A stretch of DNA of 64,000 nucleotides from Candidatus Gastranaerophilales bacterium (lineage in GTDB: Bacteria > Cyanobacteriota > Vampirovibrionia > Gastranaerophilales > Gastranaerophilaceae): the NCBI GenBank assembly GCA_016280955.1, contig JAEEHV010000006.1:1-64000 (forward strand), written 5' to 3'. The position numbers were made by a program, and so were the translations under genes. Within the stretch, counting starts at the first letter, position 1. Each line of letters starts with the position of its first letter. This document shows, one piece after another, positions 50,609 to 59,666 of this stretch. Under the pieces are notes generated by a model. The model saw nothing but the letters and a program-made list of their open reading frames with translations. It had not been told where the DNA came from and did not search any database.

Positions 50609-52330
50609 TTACTTATTTTCCTCTTTATTATTTGAATCAAACTTGACTGTATTATCATTTAAAGTAATATTTCTGTGGACATTTGTTTCATACAATACTT
50701 TTCCGGATATATGACTATCCTTTACTATTACAGGTTTTTGATTTATATTTTCAATATTTTCTGCTTTAAGCTCTGCTATATCCGAACAGTCGCTTTTAAT
50801 CGGTACTTTAGGTTTATTCTCTTCGGTATGAGAAGTTTTTGGTTTGATTTTGTCATTTGTACATAATTCAATAATGCAAATTTTATTCATTATTTGAGTT
50901 ACTTTAAGTGCTTTGTCAAAATCGTCATCATTAATTACTTTTATTGACCATATATCACCATCAAAAATTCTGGTAAATTTTGAATATTGAACCTTAAAAT
51001 CAATGTTAAAACGGTTTTGTTCTTCTGATGATAATTCAGAGTTATTTAGTATCAATATAATAGGTTTAAAACCGTAACTCATTATATAACCTAATTCAAA
51101 TGCAAAATTTGAAAATTCATTACCGCTTGTAATAATTATAACTCTTGCCCCCGGTTTAGCTGCCATAGCACCGTATGCTGCGGCAGTTGTCCAGCCGGAA
51201 TTATTGTTATTATAATTGCACTCAACTTTAACACTTGATGGCAGTTTTATTCCTGAGATTCCTTGTATTGCTGAAATAGTGTCAATAAATATAATATCAT
51301 TGTCTTTAATGTATTCCTGAAGTCTGGGATAAATATATTCCGATGAAAGTATATCTTTTTCTGGAGATACGGTTTTATAACCTTCAAATTTAGAATTAAT
51401 ATCATATTCTTTATGTTCAATAATTTTGGACAATGATGAGAATAGCTCAGGCATTTTTATATTTTCATATGATTTATCATCTATTAAAACACTTGTGCCG
51501 TTAATTATTATACATTTATTTTTATATTTATCTGTTGCATCTGAATCTCCGGCAATTATTAAGCAATCAGAGTTATTAATTATGTTGTTTGCTTTATCAC
51601 TGTCAGAATTATTAATATAATTCGGCAAATTCATATCATATAAATTAATACTAAAATTTATATTTATAACCGGTATGCCGGATTTTTCAGAAAACTCTTT
51701 ATATTCGATTTCGGAATTATATCTTTTTATATCAGCACCGCATAATAAGACCGGAGATTTTGAGTTATTAATTTTTTCGATAATATGATTTACTGCATTA
51801 TTCAGGTTATCCGTGTCGCTGAACCAGTCGAAATTCGAATTTTTATCATTTATTTCCAAATCCGTAATACTTTGCGGAACGGCAATATAAACAGGCTTTC
51901 TTTCCCTGTATAATGTTTTCAGAACTATTTCAAGTTCAACTTTAATATTTGATTCATTCAATAATATTGCAGAGGATGTTATTGAACTAAATGTATTAAG
52001 AAATAAATCTGTAAGTTTATTATTTGAATTATCTGGATAACCAACAATATATGCAACAGGTATGTTTTCATTGTTTGCTCTTAAAACAGAGGATATAATT
52101 GACATGTCTGACTGATTAAAACTAGTAATTGATGCACCAAAACCGTTAATTCTGGCATAACCGTCAGCAGCATATCCTGCACAAATTTCTGATGTACATT
52201 GATACAGTGCGGCATTAGGATTATTGTCAACAGCATCTATTATCTTTGTATTGTATTCACCCGGGGTATAAAAATAGCTGTTTACTCCAAATTCTTCTAA
52301 AGTTTTTATTATGTATTCTGCAACATTCAT
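50609..52330 (-). CDS. Divergent ThDP-dependent decarboxylase-like protein, 573 aa
   Basis: Layout of pyruvate/indolepyruvate decarboxylases: N-terminal PYR domain with FYTPGEYNTKIIDA and SEICAGYAADGYAR (Glu48, the cofactor-activating Glu), central domain (about 190-330), and a C-terminal PP domain. Where GDG-SxxN..N should bind Mg-ThDP it reads ITSGNEFSNFAFE and ILNNSEL, so the metal Asp is replaced (S402-G403-N404). It therefore probably lacks normal ThDP chemistry. The C-terminal ~80 residues are extra and Lys/Glu-rich. Co-transcribed with gmk. Confidence 0.65.
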   Translation of the reverse strand: MNVAEYIIKTLEEFGVNSYFYTPGEYNTKIIDAVDNNPNAALYQCTSEICAGYAADGYARINGFGASITSFNQSDMSIISSVLRANNENIPVAYIVGYPDNSNNKLTDLFLNTFSSITSSAILLNESNIKVELEIVLKTLYRERKPVYIAVPQSITDLEINDKNSNFDWFSDTDNLNNAVNHIIEKINNSKSPVLLCGADIKRYNSEIEYKEFSEKSGIPVININFSINLYDMNLPNYINNSDSDKANNIINNSDCLIIAGDSDATDKYKNKCIIINGTSVLIDDKSYENIKMPELFSSLSKIIEHKEYDINSKFEGYKTVSPEKDILSSEYIYPRLQEYIKDNDIIFIDTISAIQGISGIKLPSSVKVECNYNNNNSGWTTAAAYGAMAAKPGARVIIITSGNEFSNFAFELGYIMSYGFKPIILILNNSELSSEEQNRFNIDFKVQYSKFTRIFDGDIWSIKVINDDDFDKALKVTQIMNKICIIELCTNDKIKPKTSHTEENKPKVPIKSDCSDIAELKAENIENINQKPVIVKDSHISGKVLYETNVHRNITLNDNTVKFDSNNKEENK

Positions 52331-52471
52331 ATAAACCTCAAATTTATAAATTATAATAACATATATAAATTCAAATGTATATTAAATGGCTAGGTTGCAA
52401 TAATATCAATAATATTGTATTATATTAAAGGTGTATTATGTGTATCCCGAGATATAATTGAAAGGTTTTGA

Positions 52472-53038
52472 GTGAGAATATGTTGCAATAACGACAAAAA
52501 TATTTCTTACGGTTCTTCTTGGTACAGTAATTTCTTTGAAAAACTGCCAAACAAGGAGATAAAAAATAGTGCAAAATATAATAAAATAGGGAACGCATTA
52601 GCTAGTCCGCATTGGAATCGTGCAGTAATTGGGTTAGCTGCAATATCAACTCAGCCTGCAATTGATTATTTTAATCCCAGAGTCGACAAAGATACCGCTA
52701 CAGCCGCATCTTTAAGAACACTTGCTAAAATATGCGTATGTACAGCCGTTGGTTTTTGTGTAAGAGGTGGTGCATATAAACTGGTTAATAAATATGCTAA
52801 TGAAAATTTAAAAGGTAATTCCTCTATTCTGATTCCGAAAGAAATTTTAAATGAAACTAACAATATATTAAAATCACAAAAACTAAAACTGCACAAAAAT
52901 GCACTTTCTACAGTTTCAGCTATTTGTATTATGCTGGTTACAAACTTTTTGCTTGATGCACCGTTAACTACAAAATTTACAAATTATTTAATCTCAAAAT
53001 ACATGTCAGCTAATGATAGTCCGGAGGTTAAAAGATGA
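52472..53038 (+). CDS. Hypothetical membrane protein, 188 aa
   Basis: GTG start with AAAGG about 10 nt upstream. Three hydrophobic segments (about 50-65, 90-110, 145-165). RVDKDTATAASLRTLAKICVCTAVGFCVRGG is a distinctive central stretch. Overlaps the next gene by 4 bp (ATGA). Family unknown. Confidence 0.6.
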   Translation: MRICCNNDKNISYGSSWYSNFFEKLPNKEIKNSAKYNKIGNALASPHWNRAVIGLAAISTQPAIDYFNPRVDKDTATAASLRTLAKICVCTAVGFCVRGGAYKLVNKYANENLKGNSSILIPKEILNETNNILKSQKLKLHKNALSTVSAICIMLVTNFLLDAPLTTKFTNYLISKYMSANDSPEVKR

Positions 53039-53742
53039 TAAAACCGACGGGAATTAAAAATTTAGCGCAATCATTCTCAAATTTTATATACAAATATTTT
53101 GAGAACGGTTCAGGTAAAATGATATTATATACTACAATGATTGCGATGGGTTCATCAACCGTAGCACAGACATTGGCAATATTATTAAACAATAAGTATT
53201 CCGTTTCACAAAAAGCATTTATGGTTCCGCAGGAGCTGACTGAAGGTATTATGGCAATATGCTCATTGTTTATAATTTCAAAACCGTTGCAGCATTTTTC
53301 TAATAAACTGACTAAAAGCGGTAAATTAATAACAAAAGATTTAAAATTATACCTTGAAAAACATAATTTATCGCAAAACTGCGGTAAATATGATTTTGAC
53401 ATTGAAAAAAGCATTAATGACATAATCAAAAATATTCAGGATAATCATAAAAACCTCAATATTTCTGATGCTCGAAGCGAACAAATCATAAATTCTCATA
53501 AAGAAATACTGCAAAAATTTTATGTTCATTCCGATATATCGTCTGCAATTGCAACAACAGCAGGCAGTGTATTAACTACCGCATATATTTCACCATTCAT
53601 AAGAAATTTATCCGCATCACATTATCAACCAGTAAATATTAATTTATATAAAAATATTTCAAACAAAAAGCAAAAAAATAATATAAATTCAATTACAGAT
53701 TATAAAACTCAAAATTATAATAATTCAGGCTTGAAAATATAA
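53035..53742 (+). CDS. Hypothetical membrane protein, 235 aa, paired with the gene upstream
   Basis: Starts in the stop codon of the upstream gene, so the two are translated together. Two or three hydrophobic helices in the first ~110 residues, then a polar region. The segment NKYSVSQKAFMVPQELTEGIMAICSLF lines up loosely with the matching region of its partner, hinting at a diverged duplication. The family is unknown. Confidence 0.6.
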   Translation: MIKPTGIKNLAQSFSNFIYKYFENGSGKMILYTTMIAMGSSTVAQTLAILLNNKYSVSQKAFMVPQELTEGIMAICSLFIISKPLQHFSNKLTKSGKLITKDLKLYLEKHNLSQNCGKYDFDIEKSINDIIKNIQDNHKNLNISDARSEQIINSHKEILQKFYVHSDISSAIATTAGSVLTTAYISPFIRNLSASHYQPVNINLYKNISNKKQKNNINSITDYKTQNYNNSGLKI

Positions 53743-53964
53743 TATAATTGTCATAATTATAATTTACTAATTCTAAAGTATTATATTGTTACATTTCGTT
53801 ACAAAAGCTATAACTCACATATATTAAGAAAAATACCGATAAAATTGTATCTGTTTTTCATATTTTGAGTAATAATATTGATAAATTAATATATTATTGA
53901 TACAATTTTAAATGGACTTTTATAGTTCTTTAGTAGTACACAAAAAATAAGAAGGTTAAAAATT

Positions 53965-55659
53965 ATGACATTACCGAATGTAGCATATTTCTCTATGGAA
54001 ATAGCAATGGATCAATCTTTAAGCACATATTCCGGCGGACTTGGTTTTCTTGCCGGTTCGCATATGTTATCAGCAGGTTATTTACAAATGCCGATGGTCG
54101 GTGTAACAATGCTTTGGTCTTATGGTTATTATGACCAACGTATAGACCATTCCGGAAATGTAGAAGTAGCATATATAAGAAAATATTATGATTATTTAGA
54201 AGATACAGGTATTACTGTAAATGTTGATACTTTTGGCGAAACTGTCAAAGTAAAAGCATTTAAAGTTAATCCTGAATTATTTGGCACTTGCCCTGTTTAT
54301 CTGTTAACAACTGATATAGATGGTAACAGTGATTGGGCTAAGAGCATCTCACATAAGTTATATGACGGAAATGAAAGAATCAGAATTGCGCAAGAAACAA
54401 TTTTGGGTATAGCCGGTGTCAGAGTTCTTCAGGAAGCCGGTTACAAGTTTGACGTTATTCACATGAACGAAGGTCATGCACTTCCTGCAGCATTTGAACT
54501 TTTAAGACAATATAACGGTAACTTGGAAGAAGTTAAAAAGAAAACCGTATTTACAACTCACACTCCTGTTGCTGCAGGTAATGAGGTACATTGGGTTGAT
54601 ACACTTCTTGAAGGCGGCTTCTTTGCTGGTGCAAGCAGAGATAAAGCAATTCAGTTGGGCGGTGAAAACTTCTCTTTAACAGTTGCGGCATTAAGGATGT
54701 CAAGAATTGCAAATGCTGTTTCGCAGCTCCACGGTTTGGTTGCAAACAAAATGTGGGAATGGGTAGAAGACAGATGCCCGATTAGAGCAATTACTAATGC
54801 TGTAAACCTCCACTACTGGCAAGATAAGAGAGTTGCTGAAGCTCAAAATGATTATAAGCAACTGCTTGAAGTAAAACGTGAAATGAAGGCTGAACTCTTC
54901 AAATATATTGCAAATGTTGCCGGTAAAAGATTTAATCCTGATGTATTAACAATAACATGGGCAAGAAGATTTGCAGATTACAAACGTGCATGGTTAATCC
55001 TGATGGATAAGGACAGAATCGGCAAACTTTTGGAAGAAGATAAAGTTCAGATTATATTTGCCGGTAAATTCCACCCGGATGATGTTATGGGTAAAGAAAT
55101 GTTCAACAAGTTATTGAACCGTTCTCACTCATTAAAGAATGTTGTTGTTCTGCCGGGTTATGAACTTCAATTATCAGGTATGTTAAAGAGAGGTTCAGAT
55201 ATTTGGTTAAATACTCCGTTAAGACCTTTTGAAGCATCAGGTACTTCCGGTATGTCAGCAAATATGAACGGTGCATTACACTTATCTATTTATGACGGAT
55301 GGACTGTAGAAGGTACATTCAATGGTATCAATGGTTATACAGTTGAATATCCCGGATTAGATGATGATATGCCTTGGGAAGAAAGACATTGGCAAGACCA
55401 CAAGTGTGTAATGGATATTATCGAAAAACAAATTATTCCAACATACTATAACAATAAGGAAGAATGGGCTCGCTTAATGAGACAGGCTATCAGAACTTCT
55501 GAAGCTTACTTTAACTCTGACAGAATGGTTATTGAATACTATAACAGATTATATGCACCAATTGCACACGATGACACTTCTGCAGGCGAAAAGAAAAAAG
55601 AACTTAATATATCTGAAACTCCGACATTTGATGCCTGGACATATTCTAATATTAAGTAA
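53965..55659 (+). CDS. Alpha-glucan phosphorylase (GT35) homologue lacking the usual PLP lysine
   Basis: 564 aa, the short bacterial/archaeal GT35 form. Conserved: PNVAYFSMEIA, THTPVAAGNEVHW, ITWARRFADYKRA, IIFAGKFHPDD. The C-terminal signature GTSGM(K)A..NG, whose Lys carries pyridoxal phosphate, reads GTSGMSANMNG here (Ser431). With no Lys there, normal phosphorolysis is doubtful; another glucan-binding or transferase role is possible. It has its own terminator and stands alone. Confidence 0.82.
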   Translation: MTLPNVAYFSMEIAMDQSLSTYSGGLGFLAGSHMLSAGYLQMPMVGVTMLWSYGYYDQRIDHSGNVEVAYIRKYYDYLEDTGITVNVDTFGETVKVKAFKVNPELFGTCPVYLLTTDIDGNSDWAKSISHKLYDGNERIRIAQETILGIAGVRVLQEAGYKFDVIHMNEGHALPAAFELLRQYNGNLEEVKKKTVFTTHTPVAAGNEVHWVDTLLEGGFFAGASRDKAIQLGGENFSLTVAALRMSRIANAVSQLHGLVANKMWEWVEDRCPIRAITNAVNLHYWQDKRVAEAQNDYKQLLEVKREMKAELFKYIANVAGKRFNPDVLTITWARRFADYKRAWLILMDKDRIGKLLEEDKVQIIFAGKFHPDDVMGKEMFNKLLNRSHSLKNVVVLPGYELQLSGMLKRGSDIWLNTPLRPFEASGTSGMSANMNGALHLSIYDGWTVEGTFNGINGYTVEYPGLDDDMPWEERHWQDHKCVMDIIEKQIIPTYYNNKEEWARLMRQAIRTSEAYFNSDRMVIEYYNRLYAPIAHDDTSAGEKKKELNISETPTFDAWTYSNIK

Positions 55660-55680
55660 TAATTATACGTTTTTTATAAT

Positions 55681-55711
55681 TAGCCGGTTCAGTATGAGCC
55701 GGCTTTTTTAA
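55681..55711 (+). terminator. Terminator after the phosphorylase homologue
   Basis: AGCCGG-TTCAGTATGA-GCCGGCT hairpin with T6 run, 20-25 bp after the stop. Confidence 0.88.
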
Positions 55712-55769
55712 TATATTACATCTTATTAAGTTATTGCAATAAGGCTTAAACACTGATAAAATAAAGATT

Positions 55770-57176
55770 ATGAGGGATTATGAACCATATTATACTGAAG
55801 ACGGCTCAATCGGTCTGTATTCTTATGCTGATAAAGACGTATATCATTCAAAATTCGGTGCATTAACCGAAGCATGGGAAAAGTTTGTTATACCATCCGG
55901 TATAGATACAATTATTGATAAAAAAAATAAATTAAATGTTCTGGATATATGTTATGGTATCGGATATAATACAAAAGCTTTAATGAGTTATGTAATAAAT
56001 GAAAATTATAAATATCTCAGAGAAAAAAATTTGTTTGAAAAACTTTTTGATATCGTTTCGATAGGTATTAATAATATTAAATATAAGATAAAAGAATTAT
56101 TAAGACATAACGTATCGTTATATGATTATAATTTTAATAAAAATAAAGTTAAAATATTACCTGAAATAAATATTGATTGTATCGATATAAATGAAGAACT
56201 CATAAAACTTTCACCGTTTTTTGTAACGATTAAAACTCCGGGTGAAGTTTATTCAGAATTCGTGCCTGAATTTTTATCTTGCTTTAAAATTTATTATAAG
56301 TTTAAAAATATGTTTGTTAATATACTGTCCCGATTTTATCCGACTAACAGAAAAAAGATAAATGAACTTCTTGATTTAAAATTTAAAAACATGCATATTA
56401 AAAAAGAGTATAAAGTTAACAAGTTAGTTAACTATATTTTATTAAATCATTTATATGAAATTTACAGAAGCGAATATTTAGATAAAAATATTAAAGAAAT
56501 ACTAAAAGATAAAAAAACTTGCAGATTTTTTGATAAGTCTTACATAAAATATGCAAAATTTAATCATTTTTGGGGGTATAATTTATCCTCTAAACATAGT
56601 TTATCGACCTTTTTACATAATATATATTATAGACAGATATCGAAACGTTATAAAAATATCAATTTTAAGGCTGCTCAGAGCCTGTTTAACATGAGTTTTT
56701 ATATTGAAGATGCAAGAAAGACTATTTTATCTCCAAAAATGAAATACGATTGCGTATATCTGGATGCATTTACATACACAAAAGCACCTCAACTATGGTC
56801 TCTTGAGTTTATTAAAAAATTATATGATTGTATGAATGAAGACGGAGTATTATTAACTTATTCTAATTCTGTTCAAATTAGGAACACATTAATGGAAAAT
56901 AATTTTTATGTAGGAAAAATTTTTAATAAAGACACACAAAAATTTATTGGTACAATTGCTTCAAAAAATAAAGATAAAATTGAGTATCCACTATCTAATT
57001 ATGAAATAGGTTTATGTAAAACAAAAGCCGGAATACCGTATAGAGATCCGACTTTATCTTTATCCGTTCAGGAGATTCTTAATAAAAGAGAATTTGAATT
57101 CAATAACAGCAGCCTGATGAGTTCTTCAAGATATATGAAAATACGTACATTAAGAGGTGGAAATGAAAAAGTTTGA
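55770..57176 (+). CDS. MnmC-like tRNA 5-methylaminomethyl-2-thiouridine methyltransferase with insertion
   Basis: 468 aa; the methyltransferase family usually takes about 250. N-terminus TEDGSIGLYSYADKD with YHSKFGALTEAWEKFV, then SAM-binding NVLDICYGIGYNTKAL (56-71), as in the MnmC/MnmD family. About 270 residues later YLDAFTYTKAPQLWS matches the LDGFAPAKNPDMW motif, so ~150 residues are inserted between. Predicted to methylate nm5s2U34 of tRNA. The next gene is a FAD oxidoreductase that overlaps it. Confidence 0.78.
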   Translation: MRDYEPYYTEDGSIGLYSYADKDVYHSKFGALTEAWEKFVIPSGIDTIIDKKNKLNVLDICYGIGYNTKALMSYVINENYKYLREKNLFEKLFDIVSIGINNIKYKIKELLRHNVSLYDYNFNKNKVKILPEINIDCIDINEELIKLSPFFVTIKTPGEVYSEFVPEFLSCFKIYYKFKNMFVNILSRFYPTNRKKINELLDLKFKNMHIKKEYKVNKLVNYILLNHLYEIYRSEYLDKNIKEILKDKKTCRFFDKSYIKYAKFNHFWGYNLSSKHSLSTFLHNIYYRQISKRYKNINFKAAQSLFNMSFYIEDARKTILSPKMKYDCVYLDAFTYTKAPQLWSLEFIKKLYDCMNEDGVLLTYSNSVQIRNTLMENNFYVGKIFNKDTQKFIGTIASKNKDKIEYPLSNYEIGLCKTKAGIPYRDPTLSLSVQEILNKREFEFNNSSLMSSSRYMKIRTLRGGNEKV

Positions 57177-58434
57177 TGTATTAATAGTTGGCGGTGGTAC
57201 TGCCGGATGTGCTTGTGCATACACATGCGGTAAACTTGGTCTAAAGACATTATTAATTGAAAAAAACTCATTTTTGGGTGGCTCAATTACATCCTCGTTG
57301 GTTATTCCGGCAATGAAAATATCTCAAAATGCTATAAATACGGAATTCTATGATATTTTATATAATAAACTACATGAATTAAACGGTGCAATTACATACT
57401 CTGACGGCAATAAAGGATGGTTTAATCCCGAGCTTACAAAAATTGTATTAGATAAATTAATGTTAGATGCAGGTGTTTATCTCATGTATGAGTCAACCAT
57501 ACAAAAAATCACTAAAAATTTATCGACATATACCGTTACGATAGAAGGCAATAATTCTTATTGTTCGTTGCAAAGTTTATTGTCATGTATCGATACGAAC
57601 CATATTGTAGATGCAACAGGAAATGCTGAAATTTGTTTTAAAATTAAATCAGAAGATATAAATTCCAAAATTGAATTTTTTGATGAAAAATCGCAGCCTG
57701 TAAACTTAAGATTTATAATGTCCGGTGTAAATACTGATACTTTTTCTGCTTGGTTAACTAAATTTGATGAGGATAGGAACGTTACTACCTGCTGTAATAT
57801 TGAAGGTTATACGATGTTCTCTACGGCTTATACTTGGGACAGTAATATTAAATGGGCATTAAAACCGCTCTTTGACAAAGCTGTAGCAGATGGTGTATTA
57901 ACAGAGTCCGATTCAAACTACTTCCAGATATTCTCTGTTGCAGGCACTCATGATTCGGTTGCATTTAATTGTCCCAGGATTTTAGAGTCAAACTTATCCG
58001 TAACAGAAGCCTATATCAAAGGCAGGGACAGTATTTTAAGGATTTTCGAGTTTTGTAAAAAGTATCTTACGGGATTTGAAGATGCTCATATTTCATCTAT
58101 CGCTAATTCTCTTGGTGTCAGGGTTTCCAGGAGAGTTAAAGGTAAATACATATATACAAAAAATGATTTAATATCTGGTAAAAAATTTGAAAATCCTGTT
58201 GTTATATCTAATTATCCGATTGATGTTCATTCTTCTGAAAAAGATAAATCCAAGCTTGAAACTGTTTTACAGGAATACAGTTTACCTGTTGAATCATTAA
58301 TTGTCGATGATAATTTATTTGTTGCCGGAAGATGTATTTCAGCTGATTTTGAATCGCAAGCAGCATTACGCATTATTCCGTCTTGTTTTTCAATGGGTGA
58401 AGGGCTTGCAAAATATATACATTCCGTTAATTAA
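57163..58434 (+). CDS. FAD-dependent oxidoreductase
   Basis: 424 aa. ATG 57163 follows AGAGGTGG and overlaps the methyltransferase gene by 14 bp. Dinucleotide-binding loop VLIVGGGTAGCACAY with IEKNSFLGG; C-terminal VAGRCISADFESQAALRI. This resembles the PF12831 FAD-oxidoreductase group and not obviously the MnmC2 DAO type. Coupling to an MnmC-like methyltransferase nonetheless makes a tRNA-modification role worth considering. Substrate unknown. Confidence 0.82.
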   Translation: MKKFDVLIVGGGTAGCACAYTCGKLGLKTLLIEKNSFLGGSITSSLVIPAMKISQNAINTEFYDILYNKLHELNGAITYSDGNKGWFNPELTKIVLDKLMLDAGVYLMYESTIQKITKNLSTYTVTIEGNNSYCSLQSLLSCIDTNHIVDATGNAEICFKIKSEDINSKIEFFDEKSQPVNLRFIMSGVNTDTFSAWLTKFDEDRNVTTCCNIEGYTMFSTAYTWDSNIKWALKPLFDKAVADGVLTESDSNYFQIFSVAGTHDSVAFNCPRILESNLSVTEAYIKGRDSILRIFEFCKKYLTGFEDAHISSIANSLGVRVSRRVKGKYIYTKNDLISGKKFENPVVISNYPIDVHSSEKDKSKLETVLQEYSLPVESLIVDDNLFVAGRCISADFESQAALRIIPSCFSMGEGLAKYIHSVN

Positions 58435-59665
58435 GATTATCCCGTAATACATTTATAACAAAATCTAATGCACCCTGTTGTGAGGAAAATACTTCTGTGC
58501 AAGAATTTGATGTTTGATTGTAAAATTGGGTATCTGATAGAAATTTATCTGCAATATTATAAAATTCATCACTGTTTTTAACAACAAATCCTGCGTTTGC
58601 ATTTTTAATTATTGCGTAAATATCCTTAAAGTTATTAATTGACGGTCCTGATATAACAGGTTTTGAGAATACGACAGATTCAAGCGGATTATGACCGCCG
58701 GTTTTGTTAAAACTACCGCCGATGAATGAAAAATCACAATATGCAAACATTTTACCAAGTTCGCCCATTGTATCAAGAATCAATATATCCAAATCATTCA
58801 TAGATTTTACGTCTTTTGAACGAAAATCATATGTATATCCGCTTTCTCCGACAATATTTTCCACCTCATTAATTCTTGTTAAATGTCTTGGAGCGATAAT
58901 TAATTTTAAGTTTTGATGTTTAGATTTTAATTTTTTATACACATTTAGTACAATTTCATCTTCACCTGAATGTGTTGATGCAGCAAGCATCAGCTTGTCT
59001 GACTTATCAAATTCAAAATTAACTTCAGGACGAGTTATATCAAATTTTAAATTATTCATTCTTTTTGTTGTATCGGGATTTGCACCTAATGATAAAAACT
59101 TGTCCAAATCCTCACTGCTTTGAGAATAAATGCCGCTATAATTATTTAATAACGGTTTAAAAAAGAATTTTAGTTTTTTATATGAATTATATGTTCTGTC
59201 AGATATTCTTCCGTTTATAATGCACAGTTTAATATTTCTTTTTTTACATTCTATGCCGATATTAGGCCATATTTCAGTTTCAGCGACCATTATTATATTT
59301 GGTTTAACATTATCCAGAAATCGTTTCACACATGAAGGTGTATCGAACGGGAAATAGGTGATTAAATCAGCTGATTCACTTAATTTTTTTATTGCAATTT
59401 CCTGCCCCGTATTTGTGCCTGTAGTAATTACAATTTTTGCATCTTTAAATGTTTCTCTTGCTTTTTTAACAAGTTTTTCTATAGCATTAACTTCACCTAC
59501 AGATACAGCATGAAACATAATAACCTGACAATTCTCAAAACCTTCAGTTTTAACATATCCTTTTTTCAGATTTATTGCTTCTTGAGTATAGTTTCCTGCT
59601 TTATGAAAATAAACAAGAAGCGGATAAAATATTCTGTATAATAATTCGCTTATAAATCCTATCAT
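58427..59665 (-). CDS. waaA: 3-deoxy-D-manno-octulosonic acid (Kdo) transferase
   Basis: 412 aa. N-terminal membrane anchor, then MFHAVSVGEVNAIEKL, TTGTNTGQEIA, VAETEIWPN, and C-terminal GGHNPLESVVFSKPV. It transfers Kdo from CMP-Kdo to lipid A precursor at the inner membrane, so the organism makes LPS. It is followed on the same strand by an ArnT-like gene upstream (1-bp gap), consistent with a lipid-A/LPS operon. Confidence 0.94.
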   Translation of the reverse strand: MIGFISELLYRIFYPLLVYFHKAGNYTQEAINLKKGYVKTEGFENCQVIMFHAVSVGEVNAIEKLVKKARETFKDAKIVITTGTNTGQEIAIKKLSESADLITYFPFDTPSCVKRFLDNVKPNIIMVAETEIWPNIGIECKKRNIKLCIINGRISDRTYNSYKKLKFFFKPLLNNYSGIYSQSSEDLDKFLSLGANPDTTKRMNNLKFDITRPEVNFEFDKSDKLMLAASTHSGEDEIVLNVYKKLKSKHQNLKLIIAPRHLTRINEVENIVGESGYTYDFRSKDVKSMNDLDILILDTMGELGKMFAYCDFSFIGGSFNKTGGHNPLESVVFSKPVISGPSINNFKDIYAIIKNANAGFVVKNSDEFYNIADKFLSDTQFYNQTSNSCTEVFSSQQGALDFVINVLRDNLN

Positions 59666-59666
59666 A

